Origin: Sipunculus nudus
Lineage: Eukaryota > Annelida > Sipuncula > Golfingiida > Sipunculidae
Reading direction: 5' to 3'
Length of the DNA: 64,000 nucleotides
Assembly (NCBI GenBank): GCA_026874595.1
Contig: CM049311.1
Location: 73,348,953-73,412,952 of the forward strand
Below the pieces are notes generated by a model. That model saw only the letters and a list, made by a program, of their open reading frames with translations, ran no database searches and was not told the origin of the DNA. The translations under genes were made by a program, and so were the position numbers. How positions within the stretch are numbered: the first letter of the stretch is position 1; each line of letters opens with the position of its first letter. This document shows positions 47,445 to 58,745 of the stretch, piece after piece.

Positions 47445-47529
47445 TATATTGACATTTTGTCAGAACATGTTACATACATGTTCCACAGTAGCATGTACAT
47501 TTATTCCACAAGAAATAATATCGTATTAT

Positions 47530-48622
47530 AATGACAAATGTAGTAATATATGTTGTACATTTCTGGACGCCTCCAAGGCTTTTGACCGGGTGGAATATTG
47601 TGCCTTTTTTAAAAAGCTAGGCGATCTGAACATTTGTGGATTGCACATTAGAGTTTTGTTATTTATGTGTACAAATCAGATACTTACTGTTAAAGGGGAA
47701 ACATGTATTCAAGTCCATTCGAGGCTAAGAATGGTGTGAAACAGGGAGGCATTATCTCTCCAGCACTTTTGTGTATTTATATTGATGATTTTCTCAGGCA
47801 TTTATGGAATTATCGGTTCTGTTGTAAAATTGGTCCACATTTTTATTTAGCACTAGGTCACGCTGATGACAAAGTGTTGTTGTGCCCCGTCGCTGGTGGA
47901 ATGAATAGAATGCTAGAAATGTGTTCAAAATATGCATAGCAGCACAACTTTCTATTTAATCCCAAGAAAAGTAATGTAATATGTTTTCCCTCCAGTAAGG
48001 GAACCGATGCACTAGGTAGCATACACATAGATAACAAGAAAAACATTTTGGACACGTTGTCCAATCAAGTCATTGGCTCTCTTAATGTGTCTTATATATG
48101 TGTTTGTTTCAATTAGTCAGTAAATATGTTAGCTTATTTTGGAAAAGTCGCTTCATTGACGAGTGACGAGGTGAGTCATATTTTAACAGTACTGCTCTTA
48201 TTTGAATGGTATTGTACTTCGTCAGCTGCGATCCACCTCAATGACAAACTTTCATGTGTCGTGGCGTAAAGCCATAAAACTTATCTTATATATACCACAC
48301 CATACACATAGTCGTCCGATAAATCATATTTCAGACATCCCCCCTCTTGATTATGTACCTTCAAACAGGATATTCAAGTTTTATCACTCTTTGTTACAAT
48401 CTGATAATATTCTAGTTCGCAGCAGTGCGAAGAGCTGTACCTTACAGTTCGTATCTAATATAGGCATTATTATATAATATTTGGTTATCTTTGGACCACA
48501 TAAGATAATTTCTATTGTTTATTTTCCTTTTAATTGTATGCTCCATGTAGTTGTTTTTTAAATGAATACTCATGCATATGACTTTATGTGTATTGTATGA
48601 ACAATAAATTATCTATCTATTT
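47530..48622 (+). mobile_element. 5'-truncated LINE fragment (reverse transcriptase to 3' end)
   Basis: It starts at RT motif A (FLDASKAFDRVEY), changes frame near 47715, then gives NGVKQGGIISPALLCIYIDD. The catalytic box reads HADD instead of YADD (LGHADDKVLL). A later frame, 48202-48477, matches the LINE C-terminus (FHVSWRKAIKLILYIPHHTH). The end AATAAATTATCTATCTATTT at 48603-48622 is a LINE-type 3' tail. Inserted 85 bases after the Tigger-like element. Confidence 0.75.
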
Positions 48623-48639
48623 ACATATGCAATACATTT

Positions 48640-49040
48640 TAACCAGGTAAAATATATAGTGTTTAATATATTTTACCCAGGATTTTATTGTAACTGCCCT
48701 GTTTTTACCGTAGTTTTCCTGTATTACCTCTATTTATATCTTTATTTGTATCTCTTGTGTTTTGCATTAGGTTTTTACCGGAATTAATGTATTTACTCTA
48801 TTTCACATTTTTTTAATATATTTATTGTGATTTACCCGGGGTGTTATTGTACTTATTAGTGTTTATACCAAGTACAACTGTACTTAATATATTGTATCCG
48901 GGGGTTTGCTGTATTTACAGTACAGGCCATTACTGTATGTACCGTTTTAAATCTGTACTTACTATATTTTATAATCCCGGGGAGCTATTGTATTTACTGT
49001 TTTCACAGGTGTTTTACCGCGTGTCTACAATTATGCTCTA
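48640..49040. repeat. Degenerate T-rich repeats
   Basis: Irregular 'TGTATTTACTGT' and 'TTTTACCCGGG' words recur every 40-60 bases. Noncoding. Confidence 0.5.
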
Positions 49041-49294
49041 CCATCAATCTGGACCATAGTGAATAATCAAGACATCTAGGAAATGAATTGAATTGACTTT
49101 GGGGATACATCAGATTTATGTAATATATCGACCTTTGAACCGACGAACCTGTAATTTTTGATCAATGTAAGATGTCACCTCCTATGATGCTACGATGGCG
49201 AAAAGATGAAGCACGATAGCTCTACTAGAAAGACTATGGCAGACCTGTCTACAACCTTCAAGCCGATTAACCACGATTTTGGACGATTTTCTGA

Positions 49295-49735
49295 CCTCCA
49301 CGTGCCGATTGACGTACGACGACATTCAACGAAAAGCTACGATTCTAGTACGATAAATCACGGTTGACCACGATGGACTTAAAACGCGCGTAATCGGGAC
49401 CAAACGCGAGATACCGTGATAAGTCATAGCAGCGTCGTAGCACAGTCGTAGAGAAGCCGTGCAAAATGTGAGGAAAGGGCCTACGACTGCCCAAGATTAA
49501 CAATGATTGATTCTGATACCCTCACGTCCAAATGAAGACTAACATACGACCAAGAACGACCGTCTTCGATTCCAGTACGACTGACAACAGTGTATCCTAA
49601 AACAATTTATAGACTCATGACGTGGGTAATCACGACAAACCGTGATAATTAGTAGCATAGAGAAGTCGTGCTAACTGTGGGGAAATGGCCTACGACTGCA
49701 TTAACCACGATTGATACGGATTAGGAACAAGAATG
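49295..49735. repeat. Diverged about 215-bp tandem duplication, TACGAC-rich
   Basis: The segment GTAGAGAAGCCGTGCAAAAT...GGCCTACGACTGC (about 49448-49492) recurs as ATAGAGAAGTCGTGCTAACT...GGCCTACGACTGC (about 49657-49700), each preceded by a matching CGATTC.AGTACGA stretch. Many CACGA/TCGTG words occur on both strands. Confidence 0.65.
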
Positions 49736-50379
49736 CCTCCCGAATAAAGACAATCGACCTGCGATGGAGCTAGGTTAGGATCCGAAATAAAATTTTGAAC
49801 CGGATAAACTTGTGTATCAATGTTATACAGGCCCTGTATAATGCGAAAAAATTGGAGGAGATATCATACAATGTAAGTCAATGTTAAATTGCAATTTAAT
49901 CCAAGATAAGAACTTCAGTCATTATTTTTAGAGCTAAAGGTCTGAATCTGCGGATCGAAAGCGTTTAGTACATTTAAACAACAGAGATAGAACAATTGAC
50001 TGAATGCTTTTGTGTCATTGTTTAAGATACCCCATGCTAAGAAACGAGTTCCGATTACAGACTGTACAAAAAATGCACGTTTATATTGCCATGCGCGTGA
50101 TAAAACGAGAGGTTAGTATAAAGGTACAGTTAATTCAAGTACAGTTGAGTCACGTTTCATGTACATACATATATATAAAATGTGTTTTTTAAAGGATAGG
50201 TTTATGTCCTGCTGGCAGCACTGTCTATTTAATGAGGTTGAAGGTTATCCATATGATAATAATGGTATGTTATTAATATTAAGCCATGTGGATTTCAGGT
50301 TTAATATGCACGGGGTTAAGAATAATACAGAAGTCATAACCTGTCGTTAATGCATTAGAGCGAATCTCTGAGGTTTTAA

Positions 50380-50490
50380 CGAGATTTCACCATTTTGCCA
50401 TTGAAGCACCGGCGGGGTTCGAACCGGGACCTTAAGCTTCGAAGCCCAACGTATTATAACCTCTACTCTACGTCCTACTCCTACATATTT
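50380..50490 (-). repeat. tRNA-derived SINE fragment
   Basis: On the minus strand GGTTCGAACCC is a perfect B box (at about 50415 on +), and GTAGAGTAGAGGTTATAATA holds a decayed A box 35 bases before it. The acceptor stem does not pair, so this is a SINE or tRNA relic rather than a gene. Confidence 0.6.
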
Positions 50491-50577
50491 AATGGTGGTG
50501 GGACATTCGAAGTTTGACATTTTCTCACCCTGTTTGTATTATACTTGTATGTAAGCTGTGCAAGTAATATGTACTAA

Positions 50578-50635
50578 CAGGGGCGGGGCCAGGATTTTGC
50601 AGTCCTGGAGCGGAGGGGGGGGGGGGGGGGGGTAG
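50578..50635 (+). mobile_element. Single end of a GGCGG-type inverted-repeat element
   Basis: CAGGGGCGGGGCCAGGATTT followed by an 18-base G run matches the left end of the 18164-19915 element. No opposite end was found nearby. Confidence 0.5.
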
Positions 50636-51023
50636 ATATGTTACATTATCGTAATTCTAAGGGTACATATAACCGCCTGGCCTAGACATTATTCTGACAG
50701 GTCAGTTCAAAGCGAATATATTGTACACATTTTAACTTAATGTAACGGCTTGGACTTTGACTAAAGCAGTGAAATGATGGCGATTGGGCTCTTTAGTTGA
50801 AGGAGTCTGGAACCCTGGCCCAGTCGCTCCTGATAAAATCACAAAAATTGGTTAAATATCATAGAGAGAGTCCAACGATTTGGCTATAGAATATGGAAGG
50901 ATTTAGATGATATAGAAATTAATCGCTAAAAGCTGTAAATTTTGATTGCACCACGCAATGTCCAGCGTACATATTAAAGGTATACATTGTTAGGAGTCAG
51001 TTGTAGACATGTTTTAAAAATCG

Positions 51024-51320
51024 TCATTCTGCATGGATAATATAGTGAATATTGGTGTGGTACCGATACGCTGAGGATATAGGGATTAGTTTAGGCCCAG
51101 ACACATTTACACCTGCTTTTTGATCTACCATTCCTCCATATCGGTATGTTCTTTCTGTCAGATAATTCCATGGCCTGACGAGGACATCAAAAGCTGCAGG
51201 TGTCAGATTATGTGAAAGGTTAAGTGTTCTCATGCTTCTTTTAACTAGTAATTTATTGAAGCATTGAGTGACTATCAACATATTATCAAATAGGAGAGTA
51301 TGATGTGATGGCATGCACAT
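51024..51320 (-). other. Conserved minus-strand frame in block copy B, unknown
   Basis: 98 open codons including RPWNYLTERTYRYGG and VSGPKLIPISS. The same frame is readable in copy A (about 23225-23400) as YLTENTYRREEMVDQTAGAH, but with a stop (TGG to TGA) and a shift. It may be a relic of an element or gene; no family recognised. Confidence 0.2.
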
Positions 51321-51439
51321 GAAGATATGGAGATCAGTAAGTATATATACAGAGATTGAAGCCAGTCAACACCAAGTTCATTACAGCCATATTCGTCTCC
51401 GTTTGAGGAGACTGTTATATGAAGGTTTTCTGTAGGCAA

Positions 51440-51892
51440 TGGAGATTAACTTAGGCCTCCAGTGGTGAGATTTACAACAGAGCGAACTGAACATGGACTG
51501 CTTATGAACAAACGATTGATACGGCGCCGTTCCTCAGGTGAGGTCCATTACAGCAGCCAGGGGAGATGAGGGTATAGGCCTATATCCCCCCCCCCCCACT
51601 TTAAAGTAGTTTTTAGCATGGGGTATGGTAAATGTTAATATCCCCCTGCTGTTCAGACAATAATATTTATATATTGGAAGAGAAATATATAAATAAATGG
51701 AATTATAGACTTTGGTTCCATTTATGAGTTTACTATGAAATATTATATGTCTAAACTTGGTTTAGAATTAACCTATACCGGAAACATGGTGCTTTATTTT
51801 CTGAAATCTTATAGGCCTACTTAAATGTAATATTTGAAATGTCTTCTAGAGACACTTAAAGGTGTGTGTATATATATATATTTGTTTGTATG

Positions 51893-51936
<44 letters not shown>

Positions 51937-53890
51937 CGTGTTCATAAAAATATTGTCCCAACTTTGGTTACCCTCCTAAGCCTCCGATCCCCCTCCCACG
52001 GTGCTACTGGTAGCAACGATCTGTCACCCAGACGACGATATTTAAAGGTTGGGTTGGCAGACCAATCCACACGTTGTTTAACATTCAGGTTTGTGCTCAA
52101 TATCAAGTTGTGCCGATGTACACGCCGCTACTGTCATGTTCGTCTACCTGTCAAACTATTATTCAGACAGGTTTGAGAAAAAGATACCAAATCACTAGAA
52201 ACATCCAAAACTAGAATCATCACATTTAAGTTAAACACTTCTCTTCTCGAAGGCGTTTTTATATCAGAAAATTGTGAGAACTCAGCTAAACAAAGCAGTG
52301 TGTCAGACTCTCGTGGACTCACAGGAAGCCAACCATTGTTTACCGCTATATTGACACCAGGTGAAATTTATAAGATTTCAACTACAATTCTGTCCGAAAG
52401 CGGCGCTTTCTCCTGCACAGATTTTTCAAAGATACAATCTAACAACGAAACACGAAGCACCTAGCCCCCATGGGGACTTGTGTTGGATCAGCTTTATGAC
52501 AGGAGTTGAAACTGGTGATCACTTTTCTCACGAAATCTTGTGCTGCATAAAATAGTGAAGTATTTGGCACCATCTGAATCAGTATTTATTCAGCCGTAAT
52601 ATCCTATTATAATTTGATGTTTAAGGCGTGGTAAAGAAAAAGCGTTAGTACTCTTTAAACTTTGTCGATACAAGTCCCCTTACCACCAAACTCTCTTCGC
52701 AGATTTATTCTCGACCGGACGCTGTGCTATATCGCCGCTAGCTTATCGAACCTTGACAGGTTTATTTTCCCAGTTCCGCGAAACCGCTCCTGGAAGCTGC
52801 CATTTTGCGTACGCACTAAAATCCGGATGTCAAAGGTCGCATGTAGAAACTATGGGAATACTGCTAGTAAGCAAAAAACGACTTTATAATGTTTTTCTAT
52901 TTGACATACAATTCCATAGCGAATATTTGGTCCCACCCGTGGAACGGTTGTCAACTAAAGGTTGGATCATGACTCCCTGGCCCCATGAGTTTTACATTTA
53001 AAAATGGCCTCCGAGTCAGGTTTTATGTCTGGGGCTTCTGTAGTTTTTCAGGTATAGATTGCACGCTTCTTGTGTCGTGGTAACTGTTAACACTAACACT
53101 TACTTGTCATTTTCCCTGTAAACATCTGATAATCTTGATATGGTTTGCCTGATATGGAATACTTTTTAATTTTACTTCATATATGTCATATCAGGTATTT
53201 TTATACTCTGTCAAAGGATCCACATACACGCACACACACAAACGCGTGAGAACGACAGGAAAACGTGTCTTTAAATATTTCTTCTGTCTGATCTTACGTA
53301 AAATGCTAAATGCCAGAATCTAACATATTGGCCAGCTATTTTCATTTATGAATACTATATCAACCGCTCTCCGTAGTTGCTATACCGTATAATATAAGCA
53401 TAAATTTGTAGGCAATTTCCTTGCGTATAAAAAAACCTCAATTGACCGAATGAACAGCCAGCAGTACAATATCGATTTGTGAACAAATTGTATCTGGCCT
53501 TCAGATTTTCCACGGGCCTAGGAAAGGCAGACTGCAGTGATCAATAGGACGTGTGACCAGAAAATTTTAATGTGTTCCTCGATACTAAACGAAACATGAT
53601 GTCTGTAATACATTTTATTTACTTGCTTTTTTCTAGATCAGGTAAACAATAGTAGTTTTTACTTTAAAGCCTACTTGAATTAATTTAACTAATGATTCTG
53701 ACAGCAACATTTATATATCGTTCTGTGACTGAGCTGATGATAAAACGTGATGAATATACTGTAAGCGATATCAGGGTTCCGGAAAATCAAGCATTTATTA
53801 ACCATCCCGATACGGGCAGAGAAAATAGCTTGTCGCTACTCGTTTAACAGCCGACCGATCCCTGCTTGTTTCAGTCGTATACACAAAGCT
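51440..53890. other. Intergenic, with (TA)n at 51896-51932
   Basis: After the TA tract, 51960-52080 resembles 29150-29240 (interspersed repeat). Small open frames at 52361-53001 have no recognised domain. No gene called. Confidence 0.4.
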
Positions 53891-54158
53891 TTTGGCTGAA
53901 GTTAGCGCGGGAGCGTCTAATCATATTGGAGTACCCGGCTTGCTGACATTCAGTGTAATGGAGAATGGATGTTTAACATCCTGTACATGTAGCTGGATCG
54001 TGTGTCACTGTGGCACATGTAACAGATTTTTACTGGACTACTACTTCTCTCTCGGGGCTTTACCATATACCTCTACTGTAGGATACATATAAAGCAGATC
54101 AGGAATTTACAGCGTGTCAGCCATTGAAGTTTTTTAAGCAAGCTATAGTTGATAAACC

Positions 54159-54863
54159 ATGAATACCAATCAGATAAACCATGGCAGTGACCAAGGCAAG
54201 CAAAAGGCTCAACGAACTGTAGAATGCATACAACTCATGGAGTTATTTCTGTTTATACCGGGGCATATTATGGCCATCCGACCAAGGAGAGCTCCGGAAT
54301 CAGCAGGTTCTTCATGTTAGTCAGCGTTCTCATAGTCATTATACACGCTCTGAACGCCGCAAGGTTCTTCGCCAACTATACCTTCAACGATCGAACCATT
54401 TGGGACTCAACTGTTTAACAAAATTACGCTTCATGTTATTTTCTTTATGACTATGTTTCATAATTTGATAATGGTTGCCGCGAGCAGAAATTCTCAAAGA
54501 TTTAAAAATTTGGTCATGAAAATGCATGACGTATGTCACGATATGCCGATCATCTGCAACACGACACTGAGACGTTCGTGTGTCGGCCTCATTGTGACGT
54601 CAGTTCTGATCAACCTCGGCACGCTCAGCATCTTTCTGGTTTTTTCCTCTGTTGGAAGAAAAGATAGTAGTCTTCAACGATACTTGATGGCGCCAATGAC
54701 AGAGTCCACACCGGCCTTCACCGTGTTACTTTACGTGTATGCCCTTTTCGGCTTTCTTTTCTATCCAATGTGGAGTTCCGTGTTTTCATATTACATTATC
54801 CTGTGTTATATACTAGTCAAATATTTCAATTGTGTTAACGAGATTATAATAGAAAATATCGCG
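54159..54863 (+). CDS. GRL gene B, large first exon (TM1-TM5), two indels
   Basis: From ATG at 54159 the frame encodes ECIQLMELFLFIPG. It loses a base in the GGGG at 54260-54263, continues in the next frame through AYYGHPTKESSG and TM1 (FFMLVSVLIVIIHALNAARF), then gains a base in ATTTGGG at 54398-54404. From there 150 codons are open: TM2-3 (VIFFMTMFHNLIMVAASRN), TM4 (LIVTSVLINLGTLSIFLVFS) and TM5 (VLLYVYALFGFLFYPMWSSV). A phase-0 donor GCG|GTTAGT follows at 54864; otherwise the frame stops at 54888-54890. Layout fits an insect-type gustatory-receptor-like protein. It is a pseudogene or carries two sequencing errors. Confidence 0.6.
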
Positions 54864-55231
54864 GTTAGTAAATTTTTTGCTGTATATTAAGCCACCTGCA
54901 GAATGTCGTATTTGGTTAAAATTAATGTCATTGTACATGATAAGAAAAATCTAAATGACAAGACCAATCTTTTTATACATATTTTACAACTACCATATAC
55001 AGATTATCAAACAATGTAAACATGTATGATTTCTTAGGCAATGATGTATTATTTTATTATTATCTTATTACTGAAATAAAATTTATTTCTTTAAACGGTC
55101 AATTGAGTTTAGACAAGTCATAAAACACACTTTCAATAAAAGGTCAAACATACTATGACTCGATTTGTGTGTTATTGTGACTCAAGTTTTACTTTAAGTC
55201 CTCCATCACAGCCTTGATTTAAACATTCCAG

Positions 55232-55300
55232 GCACACGCCGCAAGCTCCTAGCTCCACCAAGTGAACCTAACTCAGCTTGAACCGGCCGCGCTTTTACCG
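55232..55300 (+). CDS. GRL gene B, short internal exon with in-frame TAG
   Basis: Same 69-bp length, CCAG acceptor and GTATGT donor as 53-121. Codon 7 is TAG (TAC in copy A). The rest, LHQVNLTQLEPAALLP, is similar to copy A. With this stop, the protein would end before TM7. Confidence 0.4.
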
Positions 55301-55856
55301 GTATGTATATCTCGTTTAACAAGCAAACATTTTGGGTAGGCTGCTGATATTACCATAAGAATGGCTAAGGTAAAAGCGGCCACGGTAACTAAGAATTAGG
55401 TAAAGATAGAGGAGGTAAGAATAGCTAGGGCGGAAAGGGCCAAAGGATAAATGGTTGGGAATAGCTGATGAAGTAAAACATCACAATTCAGCAATTTAAG
55501 TGAAGCTGACTCAATCAGATTTATTGATGTATTTTTAATTTACCTCATGTATATTAAGCATGCATATGTATGTTTTAATATATTCATAACTGCTAAATTA
55601 ACACTTTGTGAGAACAAAATTTAGTTGACGGCATGACGTTAAATGACAGACTTTTAAGTTTCCTCCTTGCTTATATGTATATTCATGAATATTCATGATT
55701 AATCCTTTAGATTATTATCATTAGGTTTGCCATTTCACCTTAGCCTTTTTTACCCTTACCATTTGTCATTTTACACAGACCCGCTGATATTATTAGGTAC
55801 CTTCTACTCAAGATTCTACTCGACGTATAATTGAACTGATTATCGACGTTGATCAG

Positions 55857-55946
55857 TTCCAGGTGCTGTTGAATCGGGTGTCCGGCTCATCAATCGGGAT
55901 CTCTGTGATGGGGACATTCGTCCTAGACAAGTCTGCCCTACTCACG
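55857..55946 (+). CDS. GRL gene B, penultimate exon
   Basis: 30 open codons in phase 0: FQVLLNRVSGSSIGISVMG, then TFVLDKSALLT. Donor ACG|GTACGG. Paralogue of 8250-8339; no IL3/TM6 exon was found between 54864 and this exon. Confidence 0.7.
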
Positions 55947-57251
55947 GTACGGTCACTTGTTATCACGAACCAGTAACCGATTGTGACTGGCCACAAGCTA
56001 CTTAGTGTTAATGAGCTTTTTGGCACTTCTCGGATGGCAGTGTTTTATTGAATATCATTTTTTTCGGTGGAGGTAACCGCCTCCATTTTTTAATGCTAAC
56101 TTTACTACGTATATATACTTCTTTAATTCCATTCCATTCCGGTTTCGGACTACGTGACAGGGCAGTATCACACGCTTCCTCTCATTTTGTATCATGGCGT
56201 CAACCAGTGTCTAATGCCCCTGGGGCGTTGGCTGCGTTATCGTCCCCATTCCTGGATCATACCTCCGAGAAACCCCCGAAAGGCGCGCTCGTTTGTGAGT
56301 GAAACACGGCCGTTGTGCACGGTCTTTCCATGAAGCCTGCAGAGCGCTCACCCTGGTTGGGGGCCGACCGTGAAAAATCTCACCACCTCGGCTGAGATTC
56401 GAACACTTATATGTTAACCTCTAATGTTTCAGTTTTTATCCATTAATGTTATACAGGTTTACTGTATAAAAACCTTTGACAATGTTATGATATGGATGAT
56501 TTTGGAGTGATGATCCCTTCGAATATAAATTTTGAATATATGAAATCAAGAAGGAACACTTTGTTGCACGTTCCTAAAATGTATGAAGAAATTTTAACTC
56601 CTGAAAACATCATAATCTTAAACAGGCCTGAAAAATACACATAAAATTATGCGGAAAAGGTCATTTTTTCATATTGCTTTACAAATATGCTTATTTCTCC
56701 TTCGTCAATCATCTCGCACATTTTCCTCACTTTATGCGAACAAACCTTCCCAGCGTTTGGTCAGCAGAAGCGTTGTCCACTCGCCCAGAGTCAAAGACCA
56801 AGAGCTGGTTTAGAAAAACCTTACTATATCATAATGCTTTATATGAAATATACACAATTCAAAGATATTCAGTAAACAGGTAAATTTGTAACCTTTAATG
56901 TAATAAAACAAATATAACGTTCACTGATATAAATGCCAAACAATCCAATCCACAGTTACAGCAGTTGTGTCTATATCCCTGTATTGCTTTATGCTTTGGT
57001 GTTGCGATATTTGTTCGGCCAGGAATGTAATCTTAATCATTCGTTCTAATTTGAGGGCCGGCATTCAGGAGGATGCCATATATACATCATCAACATGTGT
57101 ATTCAACAGTTCTTTCCCATACTCAAGCATTATAAATTATCGTTACAGTTCTTTTGGTGGCATTTATCTGCCTCGGGAACTCTGGAACAGGTTTAAATGT
57201 ATTTTTAATTTTTTTATACTTTTCTCATGGTTTTTACCATTTATTTAACAG

Positions 57252-57356
57252 ATCTTCGGCACCATCGTGACGTATGCCGTTGTCCTGTTCCAGTTTCAGC
57301 CAATTACATCACCGGCAGGAGGCGTCAACGTCGGAAATCTAACTGAAGAGCTTTGA
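57252..57356 (+). CDS. GRL gene B, last exon with TYxxxxxQF signature
   Basis: IFGTIVTYAVVLFQFQ followed by an 18-residue tail ending NLTEEL and TGA. Acceptor TTATTTAACAG. Almost identical to 9853-9957 with only three conservative changes, which contrasts with the damaged first exon. AATAAA follows at 57490. Confidence 0.78.
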   Translation: MFGTIVTYAVVLFQFQPITSPAGGVNVGNLTEEL

Positions 57357-57489
57357 TAGAAATGTGACACTGACAACCATAAGGACCCGGCTGTGAAGGG
57401 AAAACGCAGGATACGATCGCAGGCCCCGCTTGTACTTAAATTTCACGAGAATTGGCACAATATTCGTGTTTTTAAACATTCTCTTTTAA

Positions 57490-57495
57490 AATAAA
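57490..57495 (+). terminator. Polyadenylation signal of GRL gene B
   Basis: AATAAA, 134 bases after the stop, conserved with copy A. Confidence 0.55.
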
Positions 57496-57744
57496 TAATC
57501 TGAAAGATCATGCCATATGGGGTCAGAGTAAATGGTCCGATAAGATCATGGCTTATGGGGTCATTATAAATAATCTGATAAGATGATGTTCCATGGGGCT
57601 AATCGTCGCTGTAGAGGTTTGGAAAGTACTTAAGCAAAGTAAGAAGAAAAATGAAGATGCGAAACGCGTAATTAGTTAATGATATGTTACAGCCTTACTA
57701 TGTCACTATCAGGCCAATCTCCTTACGACGAACTGTTAATGTAT

Positions 57745-57905
57745 GTGTTGGAGCCTGTCTGCGGACTGGCCCATCTGCGGATGGGCTTGGCCCATATGAG
57801 GATCCGTTATTGGGCTGCCCACCTGCAGATGGGCAGCCCAATAACGGATTTGATACCATGCACTTTCTGGCCCATCTGCAGATGGGCTTGGCCCAATAAC
57901 CGATT
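57745..57905. repeat. Nested palindrome array (GGCCCATCTGCNGATGGGC)
   Basis: ATCCGTTATTGGGCTGCCCA (57802-57821) pairs perfectly with 57830-57849 around an 8-base loop. Flanking it on both sides are GCCCATCTGC(G/A)GATGGGC palindromes and TTGGCCCA words. The array is absent from the equivalent place in copy A (about 10300), where homology fades. Confidence 0.9.
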
Positions 57906-57986
57906 TTATTTTTTGTTAGTTTTACGTTATTTTTTTTTATTATCTTGATGACTTTTGTACTCAGACAAACATTTCTCAGAACTTAA

Positions 57987-58178
57987 ATGGATTTGCCTGT
58001 GTCCAACACTCTTGTTATTCCCTCTGAAGCCAAGCTCGGAGAAGAGGTCAGCAAGTATTTACGGGTAGTCCCTGTTGATATTCTGTTTTACGTCGCCAAG
58101 AACATCCGCGAGAGGGAGGTGGACCATGCAGGATATCGAAAGACCTTTGCCCATGTTAGTGCTTCATTTATCATGTAA
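57987..58178 (+). CDS. Candidate exon of unknown gene
   Basis: 63 codons from ATG: MDLPVSNTLVIPSEAKLGEE, then a segment with VSKYLRVVPVDILFYVAKNI. It is preceded by a pyrimidine-rich tract and CTCAG, and its end carries a donor-like AT|GTAAGG. Base composition is more coding-like than the surroundings. No counterpart in copy A. I do not recognise the family; it could be a captured exon. Confidence 0.3.
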   Translation: MDLPVSNTLVIPSEAKLGEEVSKYLRVVPVDILFYVAKNIREREVDHAGYRKTFAHVSASFIM

Positions 58179-58592
58179 GGTGTATCCGATATTAAGTTGG
58201 TGAATTGGTCATACCTAAATGCGTTTACCGTTAAGTGTTATTATAGTGTTAGTGTTAGTTTTTCAAGCAGCAGACAAGTAATGTTTGGTTTTGATTGAAC
58301 TTGGTCTCACTGGCGGGTTGAAAGCAATAAAAGTGCATGTCTTATTGAAGTGTCCTGTGTTTGCAGCTTTGCGCTACAGAAGCCATTGTAATGTGATGAT
58401 TTGTTGATATTTCTTAATGAAAAAGATCCAAGCAATGAACAACTGCTTGCTTATTTCATTATATATATATATAATTGTTATTTGCCAGGGACGAATAAAC
58501 AGCGTTTTATTTACATCAAAGCACGATGATTCACCGATGATTGAAATATATGCAGTAGAGCAGATAATTTACCGAGTATTTATCTAATATAC

Positions 58593-58645
<53 letters not shown>

Positions 58646-58650
58646 AGACT
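58593..58650. repeat. (TA)n/(TAAATA)n microsatellite
   Basis: Interrupted TA tracts at the position of the 11985-12150 tracts of copy A. Confidence 0.9.
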
Positions 58651-58745
58651 TGTCTGAATTTTATGAGATTGCTTTCCACTGATCCGGCATGCGGTACGTG
58701 CGGTGCTTTTGAGGAAAGAAAGGTTTTTAGCTGATGATGATAATA

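Larger units (their letters stand above)
45400..51440. repeat. Second duplicated block, copy B
   Basis: Counterpart of 17850-23600. It lacks the 18164-19915 element and instead contains the Tigger-like relic, a LINE fragment and two repeat tracts between 46157 and 49800. Confidence 0.7.

Noticed and set aside
50395-50480. Possible tRNA gene on the minus strand
   Set aside because: The B box is perfect, but arms do not pair and the A box is degraded; called as a SINE relic.
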